A DNA stretch of 64,000 nucleotides. It comes from Planctomycetaceae bacterium. Lineage in GTDB: Bacteria; Planctomycetota; Planctomycetia; Planctomycetales; Planctomycetaceae. Shown here in pieces: positions 15,436 to 24,405 of the stretch. Both the position numbers and the translations under genes were made by a program. The stretch is from assembly GCA_021732785.1 (NCBI GenBank), contig JAKFUG010000025.1, positions 24,349 through 88,348 of the forward strand, given 5' to 3'. The first letter of the stretch is position 1; each line of letters starts with the position of its first letter. The notes below the pieces were generated by a model. The model was not told the origin of the DNA. It searched no databases and was given only the letters and a program-made list of their open reading frames with translations.

Positions 15436-17753
15436 TACGCCGCCCGTCGGTATGACACGGGGGCATCATCTTCATCGTCGGCTTCGAACGAACGTGACGG
15501 AGTTTCATCGGCGTCCTGGCCGACTTCCGGAGCTTCGTCGTGGCCGTAGCCGTAACCGTAGCCATAGCCGTAACCGTAGCCGTACTCGTTCGACATCGAA
15601 TCCGCGAGATGATTGACGGCAATTCCGAGCACCCGCACGCCGGTGGACCGGAACGATTCAATCGCGCGGACGACCATCTTGCGACGGTTCTTATCGGGCC
15701 GAATCACAACCATCGCCCCATCGACAATTCGACCAATGATGGCCGGGTCGGTCACGGCGAGGATCGGCGGGGCGTCGATCAGAATCTGATCGTACACCGT
15801 TTCCGCCCAGGCGATGATGTCGTTGAACCGCTCCGTCGAAAGGAGTTCCGAAGGATTCGCGGGGCGTGGACCGGAGGGCATGACATCGAGGTTTTCAACG
15901 CCGATGTGGAAGATGTTTTCCAGGCAGCTTTCGACCACGGGCTGCGTGTCGCGCAGGACTTGAGACAGACCGCGCGGGCCTTTCAGTTCCAGCAACTGCG
16001 TCATGCCGGGGCGGCGCAGGTCGGCGTCGATGAGCAGGGTTTTCTTCTTGGCCTGAGCAAAAGCGACCGCAAGATTGGCGAGCGTGGTCGTTTTGCCGTC
16101 GCCGGGTTCGGTACTGGTGACCACAATTCGTTGTGTGTCGCCCTGGCAGAAGGTGATGGCACTCCGCAAAGTCCGGAAGCACTCGGATTCAATGCTGTCG
16201 GGTTTCGCAAACGTGACAATGGTATCGATGCCATTGCCGGGCAATTGGGGCATTTGCCGGATCATCGAGAGCACCGGCAAGCCGAGTTGCCATTGCAGTT
16301 CATCGGGCGATTTGAAGCGATCATCGACCGCATCGAGCACATAGATCACCACCACGCCGAAGCCCACGCCCAACACCAGACTGATCATTCCGATGAGCGA
16401 AAGTTTCGGAGCGACGGGCTTGGGCGACACTTTGGCGGGGCTCATCACGCGGATGCGCAGGCCGTTGTCGGCGCCCATGTCGAGATCGCGCATGCGGTCG
16501 AGAATCAGATCGGAATACGAACGTTGACGCTTGACGTCGCTCTCGAGCCGTTCGATATCGGCCAGTTTGCCGTTCATGGTCAACGCTTCGGTATTGGCAT
16601 GATCGAATTGCCGTGTCAGCGATTGTTCGTGTCCCTGGGCCTGCATGTACCGTTGCTGGGCCATTTGCAGCAAGCGCGGCGCGAGTTCCGAGGTCCGCAT
16701 CTGCTTCAAACGTTCCGCGGTCTGCACATTGCGATTGGCGAGGTATTGTTCGGTGCTGGTGATCTTGCCTTGCAGAGTTACGACATCGGGATGCGCCGGG
16801 CCGAGTTTCAGCAGCAGGGTCTGCAAGGCCGCCCGGTCATCGCTGAGCTGTTGCTCAAAGCGAACCAGCGTGTAGTTGTCGCCATCCCCCAAGCCGATTT
16901 CTTTTTCCAGAAATTTGCTGCCGATGCCATCGGCGGCCTGGCTGAGGTACTGGTGAATGTCGCCGCCGTTGCGAACGGCATAATTGACGGAGTTGTAGAA
17001 GTTGTACGCCTCGGCGGTTTTTTGTTTCGCCTCGGAGAGCGCGGTGTTCAACTTGCGTGCTCTTTCCACCAGCAAGTGGTCGTCGTGTCCGCCGTTCTGG
17101 TTGTTGCCGCTGCTCAGGAAGAGCCCGAGGTTGCTCTTGAGCTGATTGAGCCGCGACTCTTTCTCGTCGAGTTGCTGCTCGACTTCCTTCTTGTCTTTGG
17201 TGAGTGTCGCGAGCATTTCGCGCGAAGTGCTGCGATTGGTTTCGTCCATGTACTTCAGGTACGAATCCACCACCGCAGTGACGATGAACTGTGCGGTCGC
17301 GGGATCGTTCCAGATGCAGCGGACGTTGATGACGTTCGCTTGCCGCGTGAGCGTGACCGTGAGGCTGCCGCGGAGAATGGCGGCCCATTTGTCGCGCGGG
17401 ATGGTTTTCAGATCGCCGCGGAATTTCGCCGGGATCTTCTTGGCGGCCATTTCCAGCACGTCATCGCTGGTGATGACTTTCTGCCAGGTGGGTAATTGCG
17501 ACTGGATGAGGAACTGGCTCTGATCGTTCTTGTCGCCCTTGGAGCCGGGGGTTTGCAGGATGAGGACTTCGGCGGAAGATTCGTACTTGCGGGTGGCGGT
17601 TGTGTAATACGCCGCGCCCAGTCCTCCAACGACGGTGACGCACAGCAGCAGGAGCATCCGTCGCATCCACACGATGTGGAGGAAGCGCATGACTTCCGCC
17701 AGCGCCGTGTTATGCGCGGGTTCCATCGACGGCGTTGTCGCGTCGTTCTCCAT
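15435..17753 (-). CDS. Wzc-type polysaccharide co-polymerase/tyrosine autokinase
   Basis: This BY-kinase controls chain length and export of a surface polysaccharide. Two membrane spans (about residues 31-50 and 433-453) flank a Wzz-type periplasmic region with long coiled coils ([19 protein letters not shown]). The cytoplasmic kinase has Walker [21 protein letters not shown], Walker A' [12 protein letters not shown] and Walker [13 protein letters not shown]. The C-terminus has a run of alternating Gly-Tyr (bases 15543-15587), the expected autophosphorylation cluster, then an acidic tail. The start is probably the ATG at 17753. A GGGGGGAGG sits unusually close to it, and a TTG at 17765 is the alternative. 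It lies 32 bp downstream of the Wza-like gene and overlaps the aldo/keto reductase gene. Confidence 0.92.
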   Translation of the reverse strand: MENDATTPSMEPAHNTALAEVMRFLHIVWMRRMLLLLCVTVVGGLGAAYYTTATRKYESSAEVLILQTPGSKGDKNDQSQFLIQSQLPTWQKVITSDDVLEMAAKKIPAKFRGDLKTIPRDKWAAILRGSLTVTLTRQANVINVRCIWNDPATAQFIVTAVVDSYLKYMDETNRSTSREMLATLTKDKKEVEQQLDEKESRLNQLKSNLGLFLSSGNNQNGGHDDHLLVERARKLNTALSEAKQKTAEAYNFYNSVNYAVRNGGDIHQYLSQAADGIGSKFLEKEIGLGDGDNYTLVRFEQQLSDDRAALQTLLLKLGPAHPDVVTLQGKITSTEQYLANRNVQTAERLKQMRTSELAPRLLQMAQQRYMQAQGHEQSLTRQFDHANTEALTMNGKLADIERLESDVKRQRSYSDLILDRMRDLDMGADNGLRIRVMSPAKVSPKPVAPKLSLIGMISLVLGVGFGVVVIYVLDAVDDRFKSPDELQWQLGLPVLSMIRQMPQLPGNGIDTIVTFAKPDSIESECFRTLRSAITFCQGDTQRIVVTSTEPGDGKTTTLANLAVAFAQAKKKTLLIDADLRRPGMTQLLELKGPRGLSQVLRDTQPVVESCLENIFHIGVENLDVMPSGPRPANPSELLSTERFNDIIAWAETVYDQILIDAPPILAVTDPAIIGRIVDGAMVVIRPDKNRRKMVVRAIESFRSTGVRVLGIAVNHLADSMSNEYGYGYGYGYGYGYGHDEAPEVGQDADETPSRSFEADDEDDAPVSYRRAA

Positions 17754-17785
17754 GCCTCCCCCCAAACTTACAGTACGAGCATTCG

Positions 17786-18958
17786 CTAGAAGAACGTTGT
17801 CAGCGGAAGCGAAGCCCCCAAGCCGAAGTTGATGACTTTCAGGGCATCGATCAACACCGTCGCCGGCGTTTGCTCGACGCTGATGACATCTCCCGGCGAT
17901 AACATCAGGTTGTGAGCTTCAGCCCGTTTGGCGCTGGAAATCGTCATTTCCACAATGGCGGTCTGACTGGAATTCGGCTTCCGACGAATCACGTAGACTT
18001 TGTTTGCCACCGAATTCGAGACGCCGCCCGCGAGTGCCAGCGCATCGAGCAACCGGAGATCTTGCGCGATGGGGAACTCGTAACGGTTGGGATTCTTCAC
18101 CAGACCCAGAACGTGAACCGGTTCCGGGTCGCGTTTTTCGACCATGACGACGCCGCCGTCGAGCACTTCGTAGCCTCCGGTGCCGGCTTTCGTCGCGGTG
18201 ATCAGGTCGACTTTGATCGATTCCATCCGCGAAGAGACCGGATCGGCATCCAGCGAAAAGCCCGCGGGATTCACCCCCGTCCCGGTGGCTCCGGAGGCGA
18301 TGGGGGGAGGACTGAACTCGCCCCCACCCGACGATTTGCGCGGATTGCGGATTTCGACTTTCGTGCCGGCTTCCGGCGATAGTCCGCCCGCCGCCACCAG
18401 GGCGGAGAGCAGGTCACTGTTGCGACGCGGCACGGCATACACGCCGGGTTCCTTCACGGCTCCGACAACCGTGACCTTGTTGGTCCGCTGATGCTTCATC
18501 GTCACCGTGACATGCGGGGCACGGTACAACTGGCGTTCAATACACGCTGCGGCAATGGCGGCTTCCGCGGCTTCCATTTCCAATCCCGCCACAGGAACCG
18601 GACCAATGACCGGGATTTCGGCTTGTCCGTCTTCCCGCACACGCGCGGTTAACGGCACGATGTCCTTTTCATTCAACCCGGCGGCAATGTCGATCCTCAG
18701 CACGTCGCCCTTGTCGATGATTTCGCTGTTTCCGACGGCGCTGGCGAGACGCGACAGATCGATCGTTTTGACGTTATCGCGCTTGGCGGCAACCATGGTC
18801 GCCGGCAGCTTGTCGACGGTGTAGATCTCGCCCTGCGGACCGGAGGCACAACCGGCCATCCACAAGAGCATCCCGCACAGGCTGATCGCGCGCAGCGATA
18901 ACCAAACCGTTGAGCGAACGGCATACGACGGACGCGATTGGAAGCTGCAACCCGGCAT
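17786..18958 (-). CDS. Wza-like polysaccharide export lipoprotein
   Basis: An outer-membrane polysaccharide export protein (390 aa from the ATG at 18958; in-frame TTG at 18997 as alternative). The lipoprotein signal ends in LLWMAGC. A Poly_export domain follows (IIDKGDVLRIDIAAGLNEKD, PLTARVREDGQAEIPVIGPV), then SLBB-type beta-grasp segments (NKVTVVGAVKEPGVYAVPR; PEPVHVLGLVKNPNRYEFP). It should form the secretion channel that works with the Wzc-type kinase just downstream. A Gly/Ser-rich linker near residue 235 separates the two SLBB units. No glycosyltransferases or Wzx/Wzy genes accompany the pair, so the polysaccharide itself must be made elsewhere. Confidence 0.9.
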   Translation of the reverse strand: MPGCSFQSRPSYAVRSTVWLSLRAISLCGMLLWMAGCASGPQGEIYTVDKLPATMVAAKRDNVKTIDLSRLASAVGNSEIIDKGDVLRIDIAAGLNEKDIVPLTARVREDGQAEIPVIGPVPVAGLEMEAAEAAIAAACIERQLYRAPHVTVTMKHQRTNKVTVVGAVKEPGVYAVPRRNSDLLSALVAAGGLSPEAGTKVEIRNPRKSSGGGEFSPPPIASGATGTGVNPAGFSLDADPVSSRMESIKVDLITATKAGTGGYEVLDGGVVMVEKRDPEPVHVLGLVKNPNRYEFPIAQDLRLLDALALAGGVSNSVANKVYVIRRKPNSSQTAIVEMTISSAKRAEAHNLMLSPGDVISVEQTPATVLIDALKVINFGLGASLPLTTFF

Positions 18959-19128
18959 CGAACGGGGTTCCCGGTCTCGCTGGACCCTTCGACACAAACA
19001 CCAATTCCTTCTACGAAGTGAGCGTCACGACGACAGCGCAGCGCTCCTTCTGTCGAGAAGGCGGGCGGAATCTAGGTGAGGAGGGCTTTGACGTCAAGAC
19101 GGTATTGCGGTTGGGCCTCTGCAAACGA

Positions 19129-19162
19129 ACAAAGCTCGGGAAATGATTTTCCCGAGCTTTGT
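19129..19162 (-). terminator. strong hairpin terminator after the Hsp70-like gene
   Basis: A perfect 15-bp stem (19129-19143 with 19148-19162) closes a 4-nt loop and begins 31 nt past the stop of the minus-strand Hsp70 gene. Its stem reads ACAAAGCTCGGGAAA. The following T run is short (TCGTTTG), but stem strength and position support transcription termination. Confidence 0.8.
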
Positions 19163-19193
19163 GCATGAACCATCTGTAAACCGGCGGAATCCG

Positions 19194-20771
19194 CTATTCC
19201 ACCTGGTACAACGAAGCCAGATTCTCGAAGGCGTCGACGTTCTGATCCGTCAAACCGGAATCGCGAACGATGGACGCTTCCGCCTTTTTGTTGCCCGTCA
19301 GTTCCTTGGCGGCGGCATGAATGCGGCCGTTCGCGTCATAACTGTACGTCACTTCCACCGGTGAACCAGCCGGCAGGTTGGGGGGCAGGTCGACCACCTG
19401 GAAGTCGCCGATCTGCGAGCACGCATCCGGATCCTTGGTGTCCCCTTCCAGAATGTAAACGTGAACGGTCCGTTGATTCGGCGAATTGGTGACAAACCGC
19501 TGGCTGAAGCTGCACGGCACCTGCGAGTTCTTCGGGATCATGATGTGATTGATCTTCTTCCCGCGGTTGTCGGGATCGGAAACCTTCACGCCGAGCGAGT
19601 GCGAGTTCACATCGGACGTTTGCACAGCCCGCAGTCGCTGAATCACAGCCTGGGCGATCTGGGTCGATCCACGATTTTCCCGGGCTTCGAGAATCGCCGC
19701 GTGAATCGCTGCTCCTTGAGCGACGGCCTCTTCCGGCTTCAACTCGCGAGACGGCTGCCGCTGGCAGACTTCCGCCAGCATCTTTTCGACGGCAGGCATG
19801 TACGTTGACCCGCCGACGAGCACCACTTCGCTCAACGTCCGGGGATCGACTTTCGCCTGTTGCAGCACCAGTTCGGTGGTGTCCTGCGTCCGTTGCAGCA
19901 GGTCGCTGGTCATCCGTTCGAAATCGTTGCGGGTAAGGGCCAGCGTCAACGTTTTCCCGGCGTGATACACGGTCAGCGGCACCGAGGATTTCGTGCTCAG
20001 CGCCCGCTTGGCGTCTTCGCATTCCAGCGAGAAGCTCCGGACCGATTCGGCACTCGACCGCGGATCGGTACCAAACTTGCGCTGGAACTGCTCGGCCACG
20101 TGGTCGACAATTCGCCGCGTCCAGTCGATCCCGCCGAGCATCACGTCGCCGTCGGTGGCGAGGACGCGGAATTGCGTCGGCGTGTATTTCACCACGGTGA
20201 CGTCGAAGGTCCCCCCGCCGAGATCGTACACGAGAATCGTCTTGGATTCCTGGCTGACATCGGTCCGGCCGAGTTCGCCCTTCATCCAGGCGTAAGCCAG
20301 CGTCGCCGCGGTCGGCTCGTTGATGATGTCGACCACGTTCAACCCGGCGATCCGGCCCGCGTCCTGCGTCGCTTTGCGGCGGACATCGTTGAAGTAATAC
20401 GGCACAGTGATCACCGCGTTCGCGATCGGGCCGACATTCTTTTCGGCGTCCTGTTTCATCTTTTTCAAAATCAGGGCCGAGATGAATTCGGCGGTCAGCT
20501 TCTTGTTCTGGAAGATGACGTAGAAGTTCTTGTTGCCCATTTGCCGTTTGACGGCTTCGACAATGTGGTCGGGCGATTCATGGGACGAACGCTCGAACGT
20601 GGGGCCGACCACCACGGAGCCGTCGTCACCCAGCATCACCACAGAAGGGGTAATGTTGCGGCCATCGGAATTGAGGAGGGAAACCGGGTTCCCTTCCGCG
20701 GACATTTGTGCGATTGCCGAGTAAGTCGTGCCCAGATCGACACCAACGGTTTGGCCTTCGAGGAATTTCAT
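19194..20771 (-). CDS. Hsp70-family chaperone lacking the C-terminal lid
   Basis: A DnaK-like ATPase chaperone of 525 aa. I chose the ATG at 20771 because MKFLEGQTVGVDLGTTYSAI is a canonical start (phosphate-1 loop DLGTTYS); upstream in-frame codons read as non-coding. The nucleotide-binding domain covers about 1-375: NAVITVPYYFNDVRRKAT, INEPTAATLAYAW, VYDLGGGTFDVTVV and VVLVGGSTYMPAVEKML. The substrate-binding beta domain covers about 385-510 (DVNSHSLGVKVSDPDNRGKK, IMIPKNSQVPCSFSQRF). The chain stops there, about 110 residues short of E. coli DnaK, so the helical lid is missing. No DnaJ or GrpE gene is adjacent. It is probably a specialised Hsp70 rather than the housekeeping copy. No CIRCE operator is seen upstream. 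Confidence 0.92.
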   Translation of the reverse strand: MKFLEGQTVGVDLGTTYSAIAQMSAEGNPVSLLNSDGRNITPSVVMLGDDGSVVVGPTFERSSHESPDHIVEAVKRQMGNKNFYVIFQNKKLTAEFISALILKKMKQDAEKNVGPIANAVITVPYYFNDVRRKATQDAGRIAGLNVVDIINEPTAATLAYAWMKGELGRTDVSQESKTILVYDLGGGTFDVTVVKYTPTQFRVLATDGDVMLGGIDWTRRIVDHVAEQFQRKFGTDPRSSAESVRSFSLECEDAKRALSTKSSVPLTVYHAGKTLTLALTRNDFERMTSDLLQRTQDTTELVLQQAKVDPRTLSEVVLVGGSTYMPAVEKMLAEVCQRQPSRELKPEEAVAQGAAIHAAILEARENRGSTQIAQAVIQRLRAVQTSDVNSHSLGVKVSDPDNRGKKINHIMIPKNSQVPCSFSQRFVTNSPNQRTVHVYILEGDTKDPDACSQIGDFQVVDLPPNLPAGSPVEVTYSYDANGRIHAAAKELTGNKKAEASIVRDSGLTDQNVDAFENLASLYQVE

Positions 20772-21086
20772 CGCGATTGCATTTCCGATTGGCAGGCAGA
20801 GAACGACACGGCGAGCGTTCCGCCTCTCGGGAACGACACAGAAAGTGCCGTTCGCCGTTGGCCACCGAACTGGACCCGCCACGAGCGGTGCATTCTGACC
20901 GGTCGACACCGGGGAAATCAAGGATCGAATTCCCGATCCGGCAAAGACTTTCCCGGATCGTGTCGAAGAGCACACCGCCGCGAAAGGCCCGATTGGACGT
21001 GCGGCCAGCCGTCAACAGGCCGGTTACGGGCGGCGAATCGCAAAATCCATGAAATCAACGACTTTGGACGCGCGTTTTCCGTCCTG
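20772..21086. other. 315-bp gap, no gene seen
   Basis: This is the upstream region of the Hsp70 gene and the downstream region of the mlaD-like gene. I find no supported gene. I also searched for the CIRCE inverted repeat (TTAGCACTC/GAGTGCTAA) and did not find it. Confidence 0.4.
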
Positions 21087-22241
21087 TCAGTTCTGCGAGC
21101 GAACCGTCGGTGTTCGGGCCGCCGGCGGTTTGGCGGTACCGGGTTGCAGCAGTTCGTAATCGCGCAGACCGCTGCTGGGGCGGACGACGCCGCCGGCACC
21201 GAGCACTTCGGGATTGCGGGCCACCTTGTCGCTGAACTCCTTGAAGTCCTTCAGCAACGGTTCGGCATTCCGCAGGATCGTGGCCAGCGATTGTGAAGAC
21301 CGGTTGAGATTGTCGTACAACGTCGGGTCCGCTGCGAACTTTTGCAGCGTGCCGTTCGGCTTGTTCACCATCTGCGTGAACCGGTTGAGTTCGCCGAGCA
21401 GTTGTTCGAGACTCGACAAACTGCTGTCGAGTTTGCCGACCATCGCTTCGCCCCGTTGACCGATGGGTTCGGTGATTTGCGCGAGATTGATCATGTTGCG
21501 ATGCACGCCTTCGATGGCCATTCGCGACCCGGCGATGGTCCGGCGGGTGTCTTCCACCAGCAACGGTAAGCCGTTGATCGTTTCGGACAACGATTGCTGC
21601 GTCGTGGGATCGCCCAGCACCTTGTTGGCGGACGCGATCATTTTGTTAGCCGTCTGCAAGGTCTTCGTGAGCTCGTGTAACGATTCCGCGGCTTCTTCGA
21701 TGACCAGATCGACATTCCCGCGGTTGGTCGTCATGAGCGAGTTGACGTTCGAGCCAACCTTCTGCCATTCATGGGTCGTCATGGCGAGGGAATCGAGCAA
21801 TTGCACCGCGCGGCCTTCGAGACGTTGAATTGCGGCCAGCGGATCGGAGGCCCCTTGCCCCGCGATTTCCGAACCGTCGACGAGAAAGTCTGCGGCGCGC
21901 CCCGGTAGAAATTCGATCGCCGCTTCACCCAGCAATGAGCGCGTCACGATCGGGCGACTATCGGATTTGATCTGGATTTCCGGGCGAATTCCGAGTTCCG
22001 CAATTACACCGATGTCTTCCCCGAACCGAATGCGCGCCACATAGCCGATGGGGAGTCCGCTCATCAAAACCGGCGCGCCGTGATACAGCCCGCCCGCGGT
22101 TTCGAGATGGACCATGACGGTGTACCGCTGCTGCAGATCTTTCTGCAAATCGCCAAACCGAATGACCAGCGCGGTCCCGATCGACAAGGCGATCAACACC
22201 ACCAGGCCTACCTGAAACTGGAGACGGCGTTCGTTATTCAT
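21087..22241 (-). CDS. MlaD-like MCE-domain lipid transport protein
   Basis: A 384-residue membrane-anchored MCE protein. One N-terminal membrane span (LQFQVGLVVLIALSIGTALV) is followed by a single MCE domain (YTVMVHLETAGGLYHGAPVL, GLPIGYVARIRF, LLGEAAIEFLPG). A long helical stretch (about 150-330) should form the periplasmic stalk or bridge. It acts with the ABC permease and ATPase encoded upstream (MlaE- and MlaF-like) to move phospholipid between inner and outer membrane. This is the Gram-negative Mla plan with the order E-F-D. E. coli MlaD is 183 aa, so this is the longer, stalk-bearing type (as in PqiB/Ycf22-like proteins). MlaB and MlaC equivalents are absent from the window. Confidence 0.9.
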   Translation of the reverse strand: MNNERRLQFQVGLVVLIALSIGTALVIRFGDLQKDLQQRYTVMVHLETAGGLYHGAPVLMSGLPIGYVARIRFGEDIGVIAELGIRPEIQIKSDSRPIVTRSLLGEAAIEFLPGRAADFLVDGSEIAGQGASDPLAAIQRLEGRAVQLLDSLAMTTHEWQKVGSNVNSLMTTNRGNVDLVIEEAAESLHELTKTLQTANKMIASANKVLGDPTTQQSLSETINGLPLLVEDTRRTIAGSRMAIEGVHRNMINLAQITEPIGQRGEAMVGKLDSSLSSLEQLLGELNRFTQMVNKPNGTLQKFAADPTLYDNLNRSSQSLATILRNAEPLLKDFKEFSDKVARNPEVLGAGGVVRPSSGLRDYELLQPGTAKPPAARTPTVRSQN

Positions 22242-22258
22242 GGAAGAAGCTTATGGCT

Positions 22259-22348
22259 AAGAGCTAAAGGTTTAGGGACGGAGAAAGGGATTGGATGTTT
22301 CAGGGTTGCCTTGGGTAGAGGGTTTGAGTTCTCTGTCCCTTAGCTCTT
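22259..22348. repeat. imperfect inverted repeat between mlaF and mlaD
   Basis: AAGAGCTAA (22259-22267) pairs with TTAGCTCTT (22340-22348), and AGGGACGGAGAA (22274-22285) pairs with 22329-22340 with one mismatch. It occupies most of the 129-bp gap between mlaF and mlaD and lies in the transcript of both. Confidence 0.7.
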
Positions 22349-22370
22349 GGCCCTCGACCCTTAGTCTCCT

Positions 22371-23183
22371 TCATGCCGCCATTTCCTGAACGCGGCGGGT
22401 GGCGTCACCGCGGATAAAGTCCGACACGCGTTCATCGTCGCTGGTGAAGGCTTCCGCGGCCGTCCCCTCAAAGACAATCTGCGATTCGTTCGGTCCGAGC
22501 CGGTTCAGTGGATACAGCATGACCACGCGATCGGCGACGCGCCGGACGGTGTGCATGTCGTGCGTCACCACCACGCTGGTCACCGATTGCCGCTCGCGCG
22601 TCCGCAGAATGAGTTCGTTGATCACGTCGCTCATTACAGGATCGAGGCCGGTGGTCGGCTCGTCGTAAAACATCACTTCGGGCGACAGAGCCAATGCCCG
22701 AGCCAGCCCGACCCGTTTTTTCATGCCGCCGGAAAGTTCCGAAGGGCGTTTCGTGGCGGTCGCGGTCGGCAAACCGACGTCTTTGAGCCGTTGATGGACA
22801 ATGTCGCGCACTTCCGCTTCGCGAAGCCGACGGTTTTCCCGCAGCCCGAAAGCAACGTTCTCAAAAACATCGAGACTGTCGAACAGCGCCGCACCCTGGA
22901 ACAGATAGCCGAACCGCAAGCGCTGCCGGCGGAGTTCCACATTGGGCAGTGTTGACACCGAGCGACCATCCCACAACACGTTCCCCTGCGTCGGGTTCAG
23001 CAATCCCGCGAGCAGCTTCGTGGTGACGCTTTTGCCGCAGCCGCTTTCGCCGATAAGGACCAATGTTTCCCCGACCCGCACCTGAAACGAGACGTCGCGC
23101 AGCACCGATTGCGTGCCGAATCGCTGCGACACATGCCGCAGTTCGAGGACAGTCGACGACGGCTCAGAAATGGGAATACTCAC
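22371..23183 (-). CDS. MlaF-like ABC transporter ATP-binding protein
   Basis: The cytoplasmic ATPase subunit of the lipid transporter (270 aa). Walker A is [20 protein letters not shown], the Q-loop is [13 protein letters not shown], the signature is [20 protein letters not shown] and Walker B is [14 protein letters not shown]. The switch His is in [20 protein letters not shown]. The [20 protein letters not shown] stretch and GGMKKR signature are characteristic of MlaF/Ttg2A ATPases. The start is a GTG (VSIPISEP) without a clear ribosome site. A candidate promoter and a perfect palindrome lie in the 141-bp gap upstream (23231-23262), so this gene may be transcribed separately from mlaE. Confidence 0.93.
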   Translation of the reverse strand: MSIPISEPSSTVLELRHVSQRFGTQSVLRDVSFQVRVGETLVLIGESGCGKSVTTKLLAGLLNPTQGNVLWDGRSVSTLPNVELRRQRLRFGYLFQGAALFDSLDVFENVAFGLRENRRLREAEVRDIVHQRLKDVGLPTATATKRPSELSGGMKKRVGLARALALSPEVMFYDEPTTGLDPVMSDVINELILRTRERQSVTSVVVTHDMHTVRRVADRVVMLYPLNRLGPNESQIVFEGTAAEAFTSDDERVSDFIRGDATRRVQEMAA

Positions 23184-23230
23184 GCGAATTCAATAGTTAG
23201 AGATACTATGTTTTTGACGTCTTCAATCTT

Positions 23231-23262
23231 GCGTGCCACGGCCGTGGCACGCATTGATTATA
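23231..23262 (-). promoter_or_regulatory. 22-bp perfect palindrome and -10-like box before mlaF
   Basis: GCGTGCCACGG/CCGTGGCACGC at 23231-23252 is a perfect dyad with no loop. On the minus strand a perfect TATAAT box lies 5' of it (plus 23257-23262) in an unusually AT-rich patch. No good -35 is seen, so the promoter is tentative. The dyad would sit near the transcript start, a common operator position. Confidence 0.45.
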
Positions 23263-23324
23263 CATATAGCCACAATATGAATTGTTATTTGTCCTGATAG
23301 ACGAGCCCGAGGATTCGCAGAGCG

Positions 23325-24158
23325 TCAAACCAGCATCATGCCCCCATACAGCAAGCGGTATAAATGGAGGAAGGCTACGCCGAGGAGAAAATCCAGGGCT
23401 AAAATCGCGATAAAGGAATACACAAACGCCTCGGTTGCCGCCCGACCCACGCCTTCCGCACCGGCTCCGCAGTGAAAGCCCCGATGACAGGCGATAATCG
23501 CGATCGCCGCGCCGAACGAGAGGCTTTTCGCAACACCGCTCAGCACATCAAACGCCGTGACATATCCATCCGAGTAATACCAATAATAGTGCTCACTGAT
23601 TCCCAGTGCATGGACACTGAGCATCCACCCGCCGAGCATGCCGATCGCGTCGGCCAGAATCGTCAACGTGGGGATCAACCAGAAGCACGCCAGAAAGCGG
23701 GGGACAACGAGATATCCAATCGGATCAGCGCCGAGGGCTTGCAGCGCGTCAATCTGTTCGGTCACACGCATCGTCCCGATTTCGGCCGCAATCCGGCTGC
23801 CAATCCGGCCGGCGAGCATGGTCGCGGCGAGCACCGGTCCCAGTTCTTTCACCAGCGAAACGTTGATCACCGAGCCGAGCCGGCTTTCCACGTGCATCAT
23901 GCGGAGTGTGTCGTAAGTTTGAATCGCCAAAACCATGCCGATGAACAATCCCGTGACCAGGATCACCGGCAGGCTCTGCACGCCGACGTCGTGCATGATC
24001 GGCCAGAGGACTTTACCGCGCGGCATGCGTGGGAGTTGCGAAATCATCCGGGAAATGAAGCCGGACAGATCGCCCACCGCGACGACGCCATCAATCACGA
24101 CCCGGCCGACCTCATGGATGAGCGTTCGCGCCGGTTGTTTGGGCAAGACAGCAGACAT
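23325..24158 (-). CDS. MlaE-like ABC transporter permease
   Basis: The inner-membrane permease of the Mla-type lipid transporter (277 aa). The start is the ATG at 24158, with GAGGA 6 nt upstream. An amphipathic N-terminal helix is followed by about five membrane segments. Conserved MlaE family text includes [60 protein letters not shown] and [17 protein letters not shown]. The C-terminal end ([20 protein letters not shown]) also fits the family. It pairs with the MlaF-like ATPase and MlaD-like MCE protein downstream. It is the first gene of the set and is divergent from the hydrolase gene at 24406. Confidence 0.93.
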   Translation of the reverse strand: MSAVLPKQPARTLIHEVGRVVIDGVVAVGDLSGFISRMISQLPRMPRGKVLWPIMHDVGVQSLPVILVTGLFIGMVLAIQTYDTLRMMHVESRLGSVINVSLVKELGPVLAATMLAGRIGSRIAAEIGTMRVTEQIDALQALGADPIGYLVVPRFLACFWLIPTLTILADAIGMLGGWMLSVHALGISEHYYWYYSDGYVTAFDVLSGVAKSLSFGAAIAIIACHRGFHCGAGAEGVGRAATEAFVYSFIAILALDFLLGVAFLHLYRLLYGGMMLV

Positions 24159-24270
24159 CGGCAATCCTCGGGACCGATTTCTGCGGGGTTGATCCCGATA
24201 TTACGGTCCATGAGGCGTGAAGTAGCAGAATCCGCCGATGGCGCGGAGAGCAGTTTTCGAAATCACGATC

Positions 24271-24345
24271 AACGAGCCCGAAGCGCCAGCGCCGGGTGCA
24301 TTTGATTTGTCAGAAGGCACCCGGCGCTGGCGCTTCGGGCTCGTT
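24271..24345. repeat. perfect 29-bp inverted repeat in a divergent promoter region
   Basis: Arms 24271-24299 and 24317-24345 are exact inverse complements around a 17-nt spacer. This is the longest perfect dyad in the window. It lies between the divergent mlaE-like and hydrolase genes, 61 nt before the hydrolase ATG, so it would fold in that mRNA leader. Confidence 0.9.
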
Positions 24346-24405
24346 CCAGTTGCGAGTGCCACCGCCGCGACGTACGTTGACATCGACTTTTCGGAGAGGA
24401 CCACA

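Noticed and set aside
15540..17495. A 651-codon plus-strand open frame opposite the BY-kinase gene
   Set aside because: The opposite strand encodes a complete Wzc-type kinase. This frame is a composition-driven shadow.
20772..21086. A CIRCE heat-shock operator before the Hsp70-like gene
   Set aside because: No TTAGCACTC/GAGTGCTAA pair is present.
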